From Gnomoniopsis sp. IMI 355080 (Eukaryota; Ascomycota; Sordariomycetes; Diaporthales; Gnomoniaceae): 64,000 nt of DNA. The notes beneath the pieces were generated by a model that searched no databases, was not told where the DNA came from, and was given only the letters and a program-made list of their open reading frames with translations. Each line of letters starts with the position of its first letter. The stretch's first letter is position 1. Location: positions 1 through 64,000 of the forward strand of contig JAPEVC010000195.1 of the NCBI GenBank assembly GCA_027946555.1, given 5' to 3'. Below are positions 1 through 11,259 of the stretch, piece after piece. A program made the position numbers and the translations under genes.

Positions 1-77
1 CTTCTTCTCCTTCTTCTCCTTCTTCTCCTTCTTCTCCTTCTTCTCCTTCTTCTCCTTCTTCTCCTTCTTCTCCTTCT
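1..77. repeat. 9-base pyrimidine microsatellite
   Basis: Eight perfect tandem copies of the 9-mer CTTCTTCTC start at base 1, so the array probably continues beyond the window edge. The complementary strand is pure purine. There is no reading frame of interest across it. Confidence 0.95.
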
Positions 78-1973
78 AAAATATCTAATATAGGGTAGTA
101 TAGGGTAGTATAGGCATAGGGTAGCTTATAAATCTCTTAAGATCAACTTTTGATAAAGCTATTAACTGGAATATATAGCGGTTGAATTAATCTATAATAT
201 CTCTGAGTATAAACAATTCCCTATTGGAATCTATTATAATAGCTTGCAGGTGCTTTGATTAGCCTATGTTAACAATGTTGCATTTGTTGGATAAGAGATT
301 ATTTATTATATTAATAATAAGTCTCTTCGAGAGATCCTTCTAATAGTAAGTGCCTAGCAGGCCGTTGTCCCAGCCGTTGTCCCGCTCAGTCTGCCGAAAT
401 AGTAAACGACAGCATTATAAACTATGCCTTGGATATAGCATTGACTGAATTGTTTATTCGACCTTTGTTGTTGAACACCAGTTTTATTAAGCATTAATAA
501 TCTGAGTGCATGCTAGAAATTACCTATGCTCTCCATTTTCTGAGGTTATAGTCCTTCTAACGTCGTTTGTGCGAGCAGTGCTTCGCTCGACTTAAAGTCT
601 CCTCGTTAGAATGTTTCTCCCTCCCCCCAGAGATTCGGCCCCCCCACCGGAAACAGCGGCACCTATCACTTCAATTATCGTTTCGACTTGCCCAGCGTGC
701 GCATTCCAAAAGAGCCTGGGGGCTGAAATGCGCTACACATGGCTTTCTAGGGGCTAGTCGTCGACCACACCAGAACTGGCTAGATGATCAGAGGAACCAT
801 TAGCGGTCCGTTTTGACACAGGCCGTGCATTCGTGGCAGCTTGTTTAGACAATTATAAAATAGCCTACTCAAAACACCTCAAAGTCCTAGCGCTGAGTTA
901 TTTTGCAGCTGCTGTATCTTCAGAAGTCGCGCGATCATAGCTCGTTCAAACTAGCATATTCACAGTGAAGTACGCTAACATGTATTAGAAAGGATCGTTC
1001 TAGTACACGAGACATGTAACGGAATTTCACGAGTAACATGAAATGCCTAGCAGCTTGTCTTTCCTTGAAAGCGAAACTCGCGGGGTAGCATCTTTCCTTC
1101 CAAGCCTGAGCTTACCTAGGTGAGGTCTACGGGTGTGTTACCAGAAAGATAAAAATTTCTCGGCCATAATTCTTTTCCCCAAGTTCAACTCGTGGAAGAG
1201 CTGAGGAGACAAGCTCATAAAGCACATCGTATCAGTCAAGGCAGCTATATGGACCGGCCCCGTAGATCATCTCACCGGAAACTGTCCTCCCCACAATATT
1301 TGCTGCGGTAACTTTCCTGGTATTAGTGGACTTCTTCCGAGGTCAACCCGTAGCCTTTCATGTGTTAGTGTACTGTAGCCATAGACTAATACTGAAGTAT
1401 ATATCTCATCCCGGTCCCCATAGAGACCGTCGAATTATATCAGAAGATGTAGCCGGGCTCGAGAACAAGCACCGGCCCTCCCAAAAGTCCACCAAAAAGA
1501 TAACGCCACGGGCTAATCGGGATGAACTCGGTGGTCCCTAGCACGGGAGTTCCTGAAGCTAATTCGCCCAGTCGTGGGTGTGGTGTTGAACGCTCGGGCG
1601 AAGACTAGTAGACTCTCTTCATCGAAACTGTACAAAAACACTATTAGTTTCGAAGAATCGTTAGTCTTTTGTTTAGTTGAGCATCTGGACTTCATCTGGT
1701 TTTTGGAGCAGGCTGTTCAGAAAAATATAAAAGGCCACATCCACTCTCTACACCTAGGTAAGGAACAATACTGGGTCGCAACAGCACATTTCCAGGCGAA
1801 AGATCAGACAAACTATCATTCAAATACACACCTTCTTGAACAAGCAAGCCTTGACCTACATACATCGGCAGAGCCGTCCATTTTCATTCTTAGCTCTTGA
1901 GCAACTATCCAACACAAGGTCTCTCTGTGAACGAAGTCCAAGCAAAAACAGACTTGCAACGGCATTACTCAAC
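78..1973. other. Gene-free AT-rich left spacer
   Basis: No supportable gene is seen. Bases 78-550 are strongly AT-rich and include three near copies of ATAGGGTAG (about 98-125). This may be decayed repeat DNA, but no element is recognisable. Reading frames at 567-803, 1326-1541 and 1574-1900 have no recognisable domain and no gene-like composition. The right end contains the promoter and 5' leader of the secreted protein at 1974. Confidence 0.6.
1726..1733 (+). promoter_or_regulatory. TATA-like box upstream of DPBB gene
   Basis: A TATAAAAG sequence lies about 240 bases upstream of the ATG at 1974. It is the only good TATA match in the leader of this small secreted-protein gene. Assignment is by position and match only. 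Confidence 0.4.
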
Positions 1974-2387
1974 ATGAAGTCCACCATCCTTGCAACACTG
2001 ACCACCCTGGTGGCGTTCAGCTCCGCCCAGCCCACACAGCTTCACGGACTACAAACATACGAACTCCAGACCGAAAAGCGTGCTGCCCTCACGGGAAAGA
2101 TGACATACTACGCGCCAGGCGAAGGGGCCTGTGGCGTCACCAACACCGCGACCGACATGATCGTTGCGGTTGCACCCTCAGTGTATGGCACATACGCCAA
2201 CCCGAACGCCTCCCCTGCGTGCCAAAAGAGCATGACCATCAACTGCAACGGAAAGACAGTAACGGCAGCTGTTAAGGATAGATGCGCTGGGTGTGGGGCG
2301 AACGACATCGACGTGTCGCCTGCGGTGTTCGAGGTTTGTGGGGCGTTGAGTACAGGGGCCATGACGGTGAGCTGGACCATGAACTAA
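1974..2387 (+). CDS. Small secreted double-psi beta-barrel (RlpA/barwin-like) protein
   Basis: Predicted 137-residue secreted protein with no intron. Residues 1-18 form a signal peptide (hydrophobic core ILATLTTLVAFSS). A short pro-segment ends at Lys-Arg 35-36, a typical Kex2 site, giving a mature chain of about 100 residues. The mature part matches the RlpA-like double-psi beta-barrel fold: TYYAPG start, GACG, and the late DRCAGCGANDIDVSPAVF block ending in a Cys-Gly. The family includes expansin-like and barwin-like secreted proteins of fungi, some acting on plant walls or as protease inhibitors; the substrate is unknown here. The frame is open further upstream, but the ATG at 1974 is chosen because it is followed immediately by the signal peptide. 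No cellulose-binding domain is present. Confidence 0.85.
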   Translation: MKSTILATLTTLVAFSSAQPTQLHGLQTYELQTEKRAALTGKMTYYAPGEGACGVTNTATDMIVAVAPSVYGTYANPNASPACQKSMTINCNGKTVTAAVKDRCAGCGANDIDVSPAVFEVCGALSTGAMTVSWTMN

Positions 2388-4129
2388 CAAGGGAATATGG
2401 GGAATGAGTCGATGGTCAGGGCTACATGGGACGAACACATTTTGGCCAGACTCGGGTCTGGTGACGATCATGCAATCGGATGAGAAAAAGTTTTGTTTAT
2501 TGAAATCTATACATAGTAGCTATCTAGGGATGACCAATGAAATGATAGATCATCTAGAGCTCAGGTGCTTGCAGACTTCAATACCCAAAGTGTTCCCAAC
2601 TTGAACAGCCCTCGCATATGACTTGCCATTGAATAAGATGTTTACAAGGCACTGCCACTGCAATCCACCCGAGCTATTCGGCCGAGATTAGCCACCTGGT
2701 CTTATGCTCAGCTGCTACTAGGTGTTGTACCTTTGGCAGTGCTTGGCAGTACTCATGTATGTGTATGAAGCTGTAGGAAACTCAAGCCCAATGCTACTTG
2801 ACCGCATAATACAAGTTGATGATGGCGCAAGACAAGCTGTATCCCCCCTTTTTAAGGTTACCCCTGACACAAGCAGAAGATATAATAAATCACTCGTCGT
2901 TAGGATTCGATTTCTTTGAATGTTTGCCACTATTAGTAGCCCTTTTCAACTCATGCGCAGAATATCAGCTCACAGATATTGATACCATGAAATCAAGTAC
3001 AATAGTACTATGTAGATAATATGAGATTAAGGACTGTTAACCCATAGGCGACCATCCAACTATTGAACAGGAAACTACCCCATAGTAGACTACAAATACT
3101 CTATGCACGCGAGTCCATCCCATGTTTATCTGGTGGGCCAACATCTTCTCCTAATGACCCTATAATACCCACCTGTGGTCTGTGGTGTTTTCTGCATCCT
3201 GGCCTCCCTGGGTTGTGCACTATGCTTAACTTGGATAGACTGGGATATCCTGCCCCTTGGGGTGTCAAGGATTAGGGTATCCGGCAAGGTCAAGACATCT
3301 CCATCGCCACAGTGCCTTACTGTAAGTCAGTTTGCTGGATCCACAAACAACCTCAACTGACCTATGAAAGCCCCTTTGCGTGAGATCGGGAATTTGAACG
3401 ACGACGCACAATCAAGGTCTTGCATAAGATGAGAAGCTGCGCCATTTCAATCACAGGTTGCTTCCTCGGAGCTCGTCGGACGAGCCAGACTCTCCCAAAT
3501 TTCTGATGAAACATGAATTAAGCACTTGGGCACACCGCCGAGTGCCCGCGCCTTTCCCACCATCCATAAACATATACTAACTGTATTGTATCTGGTCCTC
3601 GGCAATTGGGATAGACCAGCTGCACAGTCAAAGGAGGACCCTCCAATAGCCCATCGGGAGAGGGCTGTCTACTAGAGGGGCGGATGCGTTCCAAGGTTGC
3701 TCGGAGCTCCGAATGCCCAGCACTAAGAATGTGGATCTGGGTTAATGCTGGGGTATAGTTCGTTCCCTTGATCTTTCAACCGCAAGGAGACTAGCCAGGG
3801 ACTATGGCCTCGCCAAACATGGGGATACGTCCACCTACTCATCGTCAATGTAACGCTATGACTGAAAACAACGGGGTTCCTTGGGACTCAGAAGTTATTC
3901 GCGATATGTACTCTAAAAACCTGGTAGGCGGAGACGGCACCCACGCGGCCCCGATTTATCATGATCAACATGTGCCGGTGGTTAGATGAACGCGCGTGCG
4001 TGCATATATAAAAAGCCTGCGAGAAGCTTCTTTTGCTCGAACCGGGCTTCCATCTCCAGAGGTCTCCCAACTTCCATCTGCTACAGTCGTTAAGGGTAGT
4101 TCCAGTCCACTCGACTGCCCGATTGCATC
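2388..4129. other. Intergenic spacer, no gene seen
   Basis: The 1.7 kb between the DPBB gene and the carboxylesterase has only short overlapping frames on both strands without recognisable domains. The right end holds the esterase promoter. Confidence 0.6.
4005..4014 (+). promoter_or_regulatory. TATA box of carboxylesterase gene
   Basis: TATATAAAAA lies 116 bases upstream of the ATG at 4130, a usual distance for a fungal TATA element plus short 5' leader. Confidence 0.5.
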
Positions 4130-5907
4130 ATGTCGTTGTCTTCCGCGACCCGCAACCTCGGCCTGGCCCTAGGCGCCGCCGCCCTCATGACTCCCGGCCA
4201 GGCCCAGATGTACGACAAGGTCATCCAGACGAGTCTCGGTCCCGTCCAGGGCTACCAGTACTTTACCAACCAGACCGAGCTCGAGTACTACTTTGGTGTC
4301 TCGTCAAGCAACGTCGCTAACTTCCTGGGTATGCTTTCAAACTCTCGACCGGGGACGCGGCAGGAAGGCACTAAACTAACTCTTATATAGGAATCCCCTT
4401 CGCGGCCAGCACAGCCTACCAGAACAGGTGGAGGGAGCCATTGCCCAGGGAGCCATGGAATGAGACGTTGATCGCCGACAAATGGGGTGCTCCGTGCCCA
4501 AGTGCCGGCGTCGCAGGCTACAGCGAGGATTGCTTGAACCTCAACGTGTGGACCTCGGCCAACTCGTCGTCCGACAAGCTCCCCGTGATCGTGTGGAACC
4601 AGGGCTCCGACGAGACCTCCAACGACACGTGGTGGTATGGCGGTGGCATGGCCCTGCAGCACGACATCATCGTTGTGACCTTCAACCGTCGTGACGATGC
4701 CTTTGGCTACCTGGCCCACCCAGAGCTCAACGCAGAGCAAATAGCCCTGAATGGCCGCAATACCTCAGGCAATTGGGGCGTCCTCGACCACAAGGCCGCA
4801 TTGGAGTGGGTGCAGACCAACATTGCCAACTTTGGCGGTGACCCAGACCGGGTGACCATCATGGGTCAGTCGTTTGGCTCCTCGCAGGTCTATCACGCCG
4901 TGAACAGTGTTTTGTTCAAGGGCCTCTTCGTGGGTGGTATCTCCCAGTCCGGCATCCACTATCCCACGAATCCTTGGATCAGTGCTCTGGCGACTAGTTA
5001 TGTCCCAATTGATCAAGCATTTGTTCACGGAATCAATTACACCAATAACCACAATGCCACAACCATCGCGGAGCTGCGGTCCGAGAGTGTATCGGTTGAG
5101 GACTTACTCGTCGGCTCCCAGGACCGTGTTGGCCCTGAGTACGAATGGTGGGTGACGGCTGTTTCCACTTCGTATCCTCTTATTTTTAAGCCCGTGCTCG
5201 ATGGGTACGTCTTGCCAGAGAAGTATATGGAGCAGCTGCTTCAAGGCCCGGCGAACGATGTGCCTCTGATCACCGGAGGCACCCACGACGAAAACGGCGC
5301 TTCACCAACCAACGACTTCAACGTCTCCTACATCAACGAGGTGTCTGCACTGAAATGGGGCAATCTATCGCAGCAATACTTTGAACTTTACCCCACGGGC
5401 AACACCACCACCAGCGCCAACGCAGCCTGGAACCTGGCGACCCTCGACCTGGGCTCTGTCTCGCAGTGGATGTACGCCACTGACTGGGTGACCAAGTCCA
5501 ACGCCACCTCGCCCATCTGGACGTACCTGTGGAACCACGCGCCTCCAGGACAGGACCAGGGCGCATTTCATCAGTCGGAGATCATGTATGTGCTCAATGC
5601 GCTGTACGCCAACAACTACCAATACCCCTTCACCGACTACGACTTCTATATCCAGAGCGTCGTCTCTGCCTACTGGGCCAATTTCGCCAAGACGGGCAAC
5701 CCCAACTATGGCGACTCGTACGCCAACAAGAGCGCTAGCCTGGCGTACTGGGCGCCCAACACTGCTGATACCTACCACTTGTTCAACATTGGAGATTCTT
5801 TCGAGAACATTAGTCTGGCGGGCAATGCCTCCACTCAAAGCACTGCCACGAGTGATGCCAAGATTAGCTTGATCCAGCAGTACTACGCTCAGCAGTCTCC
5901 CTACTAA
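4130..5907 (+). CDS. Secreted type-B carboxylesterase with altered oxyanion loop
   Basis: Two exons, 4130-4328 and 4391-5907, with a 62-base GT-AG intron whose splicing joins FLG to IPFAAS in frame; product 571 residues. Residues 1-26 are a signal peptide and many NxS/T sites follow, so it is probably secreted. It belongs to the type-B carboxylesterase/lipase alpha-beta hydrolase family: SEDCLNLNVW block, nucleophile Ser227 in GQSFGS, acid Glu in GGTHDENG, and the catalytic His in WNHAPPGQDQGAFHQSE. Length fits the family (500-580). Oddities: the elbow is GQSFG rather than the common GESAG, and the oxyanion-hole HGGG motif after the VIVW strand is NQGS (Asn136-Ser139). Hydrolysis of an ester is likely from the intact triad, but the substrate is unknown and the loop change could lower activity. 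Confidence 0.9.
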
Positions 5908-8509
5908 TCTGGTCGTCGATGCTGAGCTGTATCATCTCATCTTAACGGGCCACACTCGTGGCGGCCCGCGGGTTGGTTATGATTCGAATTTAGGATCAAG
6001 GGCCTGATTCTTTGTCGTATATGTCTAGGTGTGGCACTATGTTGTATCTAGGTAGTGATTCAAGCGAAGCTTAATTCACAATGTATATATGTTCGATCCA
6101 ACACATCCAACGAACGTAACGAGTGAATCTGGTGTCTGCACTTTATCTAATATCTATCCCTTTCCTTCGTATCTGTACGCTCGAGGCTTGATGAAGTAAC
6201 TCTCCCCGATTATTATACTAGGCTCCTCGAGCGAAAGTGCCAACTATTCGATTTTCGTGGCGTCAGCTGCTGGGTCGATCTTAACAGCAATGAATAGCCA
6301 ATAGTAGGTTTAAGAGTTGAGGTAGAGGTCTTATCCTCTTTCATTAGCCTATAAATGTCTACCCAAACTTATCAAGGACCACCCTTTCCCTATTATTTCA
6401 GGTGTATCACCGAAAGGCCTCTGCCTAATGTTCCACTTAAACTTACCCTCCTTACTACCTCATCCGCTTATTATTAAGAAAATCTCTTTTGCTCCTATAA
6501 GAAATAGTAGTCATCGACATAACAAGATGCGGTGATATTTATTGCCGGATATAAGGTTGCTTGATCGCAGACCTAAAGACGCTAGTCAGGATTAGGCCGA
6601 TACTAGTATAATCTCTAAGACTATAGGACCTAATAGGACTATTTCCTATATAAAGATTATATTATAGCTGCGATTAATATAAGAAATCGCAACCTTAATA
6701 GGATAGGAGGGAAGGAGGGAAGGAGGGAAGGAGGGAAGGAGAGAAGGAGAGAAGGAGAGAAGGAGAGAAGGAGAAGGAGAAGGAGAAGGAGAAGGAGAAG
6801 GAGAAGGAGAAGGAGAAGGAGAAGGAAACTTTCCCTTATATTCCTATTGCCTCTGCTAACGATATTGCTTATTATATAAATGACTGCAGCTGTTATATCT
6901 ATCTTGGGATATATTGAAATAGATAGATAGTACCTAGTGCTTTAACTGAAAGCAGAATTTAGTTTCTTTGCTAACTAAGTGCGCAGGGATCGATGGGCGA
7001 AGGGATCTAAGAGGGCGACTGTGTGACGGCACTAAGGAAAGTCACTGGCAAAGGGCACAGCATTTATCACGAAGTATGGTTAATTCAAAACGAGTCTGGC
7101 TAAAGAGGAAAAAAGGAAGAAAGGTCAGCCAAAGGCCTGTCAGTCTATTTAGTGTTTTGGCCTTTGGCTGTTGGCGGTGGGGCTGATTAGGTAAGCATAT
7201 CAAGGGCCGCACAGGCCCCTGCGCACCAGACCAGCCTCCAGCCTTCACAGACTGCAATGACTGCGACCGCGCTCTTGGAGTGGGGAGAAGCACTGGGTGG
7301 TAGTGAAGTCTGGTGGAAGTGGAAAGACGGCGGTGATAATGATAAAAGATGGACCTTTTAAAGCTGAAAATAGTGAAAAGATGTCGGATGGGTTGTTGGC
7401 AGCTTGAGTTATTTATTAGGTTAAGAAAAACCCAGATCTAATCAAGCATTATATAAGTGGTCGAGGCTATAAAAAGATATATTAACGGGAGGTATCCTGG
7501 AGGCTTCTTTGACTCGGCGTATATAGGGTACTAAGTAGTCTCCTAGCAAAATATACAATAATATCCTCTGCGCTGGATGGAAATCATCAATAGTAGTGCG
7601 TGGACCACGATGCTATATAGCACTCTTCAAGAGCAACATCTGTTTGTGCGGCTTCGAGAACGGCGAGCAAAGTTGGGGGGCGCTGGCAACAGAACATCCC
7701 TATAGAGACCTAGCAGAATTGGTATCTTTGGATTTCAATGCGTGAAGGGCATCACGAAGAACTCGTCACCCAACTCTAGGTATCAGACAATGAAGCAGAT
7801 GGGTACGGTCCAGAATTCCAGACCACTTTACGCGTCTCACTTGACGCGTCTGCGTGCGGATGGCTGAACTACTGGTTGACGATCACAACTCACCCGAAAA
7901 AAACCGCGACGAACATAGCTGTATTTGGAACATATAATGTAAATATTGGGTTGCCCTTGAACGGGTCTTTGAAGTGGTTGGTAGGAGACGTCTGTAGTTC
8001 GTACTAACCCAACACCCACACACTCTATCAAGGCTACTATGGTACTTGCATCGATTTCCGTGGACCCCTGGACCCTGCAGGATGACATGGCCCGTGCGTC
8101 AGCAGAGTCGCGGTAGCTCGTGCTGTGACGATCCATTCCCCCAATGCACGGATAGACAGGCACTGCAGGTACTGTACCTTCTGGTCCAGAACTTCGCGAC
8201 AGGGCGCTGCGGGTAGGCTAGTTGCGCTCCAGCTTCGATTCCAGCAGGGTCTAACAGCGACTGCAAGTTGGCACCTTGCGCCAACATCAACAACATCAAC
8301 ATTAGCATCGGTAATACCCGATCAACTCATTTCAATCACCATCCTCATCCGCCATCAGCATCAGCATCAGCACCAGCAGTGAATCACAACCAACCGTCTC
8401 CCACGCTGTGCTAGAACAGCGCCACGAAGGCGCACTTCTTCTTCTTCTTCTTCGGGATCCCTCTCCCTCATCCTCGCCCTCGCCCTCGTCCTCACGTCCA
8501 TCCGTCGAG
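5908..8509. other. Gene-free spacer with AT-rich island and microsatellite
   Basis: No gene is supported. Bases about 6150-6950 are AT-rich with stops in every frame, like a decayed repeat, but no transposon domain can be read. The purine microsatellite at 6706-6827 sits inside it. Near the right end, about 8348-8380, is a CAGCAT-type hexamer run in the presumed 5' leader of the Ies1 gene. Confidence 0.6.
6706..6827. repeat. Compound GGA-rich purine microsatellite
   Basis: About 120 bases of pure purine on the plus strand in three successive unit types: GGAGGGAA octamers, then GGAGAGAA octamers, then GGAGAA hexamers. The ordered change of unit suggests stepwise expansion from point-mutated units. 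It lies within the AT-rich gene-free spacer. Confidence 0.95.
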
Positions 8510-10690
8510 ATGGCAGCCTCACTCTCCATCGCGTCAGGGACACCTGACCTCGAGGCTGATCTGCCCAGCCCTCCCGCAAATGAAAAGTCCTTCATGACCA
8601 ACATCGCCGAAACCGAAGACGAGGACCCCTCCAAGGTGGGCACACCAGAGCCCGGTCCCTCGCGACGCCGCCGAGGGAACGCCGCCGGAAACAACGCCAT
8701 TGGCAAGATTAGACACCTCAAGAAGCCTGATGGCGAGCCCCTCTGGCGCAAAGACATCCAGTACGACTTCCTGAGGGCCATCTTCGACAACACCATGCCT
8801 GTCTTTACCAACAGCTGGGAGCCGCACAAGCCCAAGCAGACCTTTGCCGACCTCTACATCGACACCATGTCTAGAAGCTCCAAGACTAGCAAGGTGCTTC
8901 GCGACAAGCTTTTGACCGATCGCGAAGCTGCCAAAAATATGGCCATGGTCTGTCTGCTCGTCAACATTGGTCGAATGAACACCACCCTCAACTGTGCGTC
9001 TTGCTTGTCCTCCCTGTGGCCCCCAGTCTGTCGCAACCTGGCCTGCTAACGTTTTTCTTTGACAGTCTTCCCCGAAATGAGAGCACAACTGCGAACATAC
9101 CATGCCATCCCCTCTTTGCAGGCTCGACAAGATCCCAACTCCTACAAACAGCTGCAGGATGCCCCTCGCCTCAAGTCGATTCTGAAGGGCGGCTCGGAGG
9201 ATCGCCGCGAGCCCCAGTCTCTGGATGCTATAAAGGAGATGCGAGTGCCGAGGACGAACCCTGTCAATCTCCTGTTCGTCATCTGCGCTTCTGCTGCTAA
9301 GATCGCCGAGCTTCACTTCCCACCTGGGAACGAGTTCCACGATCTCATCATGAAGACCGATCTTAGCAGCACCTCCCGCGCCCGCGCCTTCTTGTGGATC
9401 ATGTGGTTCTACCTCGAGTCAGACTTTACCGAGGAGGGCTGCATGGAGAACCCCTTCGGTGAGGGGGTCGACTACGGTGTCGATGTTGCCAACCAGGGCG
9501 TGCCCGAGATGGAGGAGCTCTCCAACGAGGATGAAGCCGCAGAGAATGTTGACACCCCCGACGAAGTGGATTTTGGCAAAGTCAAGCAGGCCATGCGGAA
9601 GAAGATCATCGAAGCGGACGAACAATACGCTATCGAGAGCAATTCCAAGCGTGGATCCAGGGCACGCATGTTTCCCGCTGGCGAGGAGGGCTCCACCATG
9701 GGCGTCCTTCCCAGGATTCGACCCTCCAAGCACGAGTCCGACATGGATAGCACACGCTCAACCCCGCCGCCCAGGGCTCTTGCTAGGCACAAGGAGGCTC
9801 TCGCTGGCTCCAGTCGTCGCACTGGTGCGCCGTTGAAGTACCAGATCTTTGAAGGTTCCTCTCCAGGCGGCCAGCAAATGATCGAGGGCATCGTTGCGAG
9901 GAAGCCCCGCCCGCCCACTGCACACCAACTTGCCGTCGAACGCAACAGAACACAAAGAGTGGAGTACATCCTCGACCGGGGCATACGAAAGGCTCACCGG
10001 AAAGCCCGCAGAGCCCGGAAGACGGAGGGGGCGGTTGTGCGAGCTGCTGCCCGGATCGCAAAGATCGAGAATCCCTTTGACGACAGTGAGGGCGAAGATA
10101 ACGTAACTGCGCTGAAGCACCACTTGGTGGTTGGTCCGTCAGCCTATGCGCCAGGTGTCGACCCGATGACCGGCAAGCAGATGCCTTTCCGTGAGCGCGG
10201 CTATGGTGGCCTAGTGCCTCTGACTACCGAAATTGATGATTTCGGAGAAGAGTTCGCCACGTATAGTGCTGCGCTCCGTCGCGCTGTCCGCCGTCTCGAC
10301 CGGTGGGAGAACCAAAAGGGGCCGGACATTGGGCCCGTGGCACCGGTGAAGAGACCCAGACCAGGTTACCAGAACGGAGAGAGGGACCCCGACGAGACGG
10401 AAGAGGAGATGGATCGCGACGCGGACGCCACACAGTACTCGATGATGGACGAGAGCATGCTGGCACCTACGCCTTCGGGTTCTCGCCGCAAGCGCAACGG
10501 TGTGCCACCAGCAAGCTCGAATGGAGATGTCACAATGGAAGATGCAGAGGACCTGAACGACGTGGATAAGGAGCTTCTGGGTTTGGCAAGTGATCACGAG
10601 AATGATAACGGGGACGGGGAAGATGAGGAACTAGACGACTTGGAGCTTACCATGCTTGGCCGTAAGGAGGTCGCTTCTGACTCCGAGTAA
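8510..10690 (+). CDS. IES1: INO80 chromatin-remodelling complex subunit Ies1
   Basis: Two exons, 8510-8993 and 9066-10690, joined across a 72-base intron to give MNTTLN-FFPEMRAQLR; product 702 residues, close to the yeast protein. Ies1 is a fungal-specific nuclear subunit of the INO80 nucleosome remodeller. I recognise it by the conserved N-terminal third: HLKKPDGEPLWRKDIQYDFL, FADLYIDTMSRSSKTSK, the LRDKLLTDREAAKNMAMVCLL segment, then HAIPSLQARQDPN and the ARAFLWIMWFYLESDFTEEG block. The C-terminal half is a charged, mostly disordered region with an arginine-rich helix (residues about 460-500) and an acidic tail. The start at 8510 is chosen because the open frame upstream is low-complexity Ser-Pro-Leu sequence typical of a leader. 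It converges on the ABC transporter gene. Confidence 0.87.
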
Positions 10691-11259
10691 CGGTTCTCTA
10701 TTGGGACTGGAGTTGGGCGTATACGGATCTTCCTCAATGGGGTGTTGGGAAAATAAAAAGTAATCCTGGGATTGTTACGAACAGCAAAACAGCTTAGACT
10801 GCTCGGGGACGAGCTACATGACAATAATTGAGATAAATACATATTCCATACGAGCTTAATAGAGCGATGATTGCTCCTATCATAAACCAATTTATTCTGC
10901 CCAGCGGGTTGTTTTACTTCGGCACATGCTGCTGTAATGCATGAAGCAACGGCCCATGATCTGGACAGGAAAAGGAATTTATCTGCTACGAAAAGGATTC
11001 CCTTAAAGACGTTGTGTATACCATGACTGAAAGCAATTCAAGAGAAGCAGAAAACTCAAGATTTCGGGGGACATCATTAGAAGGTCTGGACTGATATTTA
11101 TCTACGCAGCACAGCAATATAGACATTTACATCTCGTCACATTATCTCAATTTCGAACACTGCCTCTCTTTTTGGTTCTTTCTCAATCTTTTCGGAACCC
11201 AAACATGATTTCGGTGAACTCATGTGACAAGACATATTCCATCCGTCCTCTCTACTTTA
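10691..11259. other. Convergent intergenic region Ies1/ABC transporter
   Basis: This is 569 bases between two convergent stop codons. It should hold both 3' UTRs; no gene is seen. Confidence 0.7.

Noticed and set aside
567..803. 78-codon frame in the left spacer
   Set aside because: No signal peptide or domain; lies in repeat-like DNA.
930..1040. Passing resemblance to ribosomal RNA (AGAAAGGATCGTTCTAGTACACGAGA)
   Set aside because: The similarity covers only a few bases and the flanks do not match conserved 25S rRNA.
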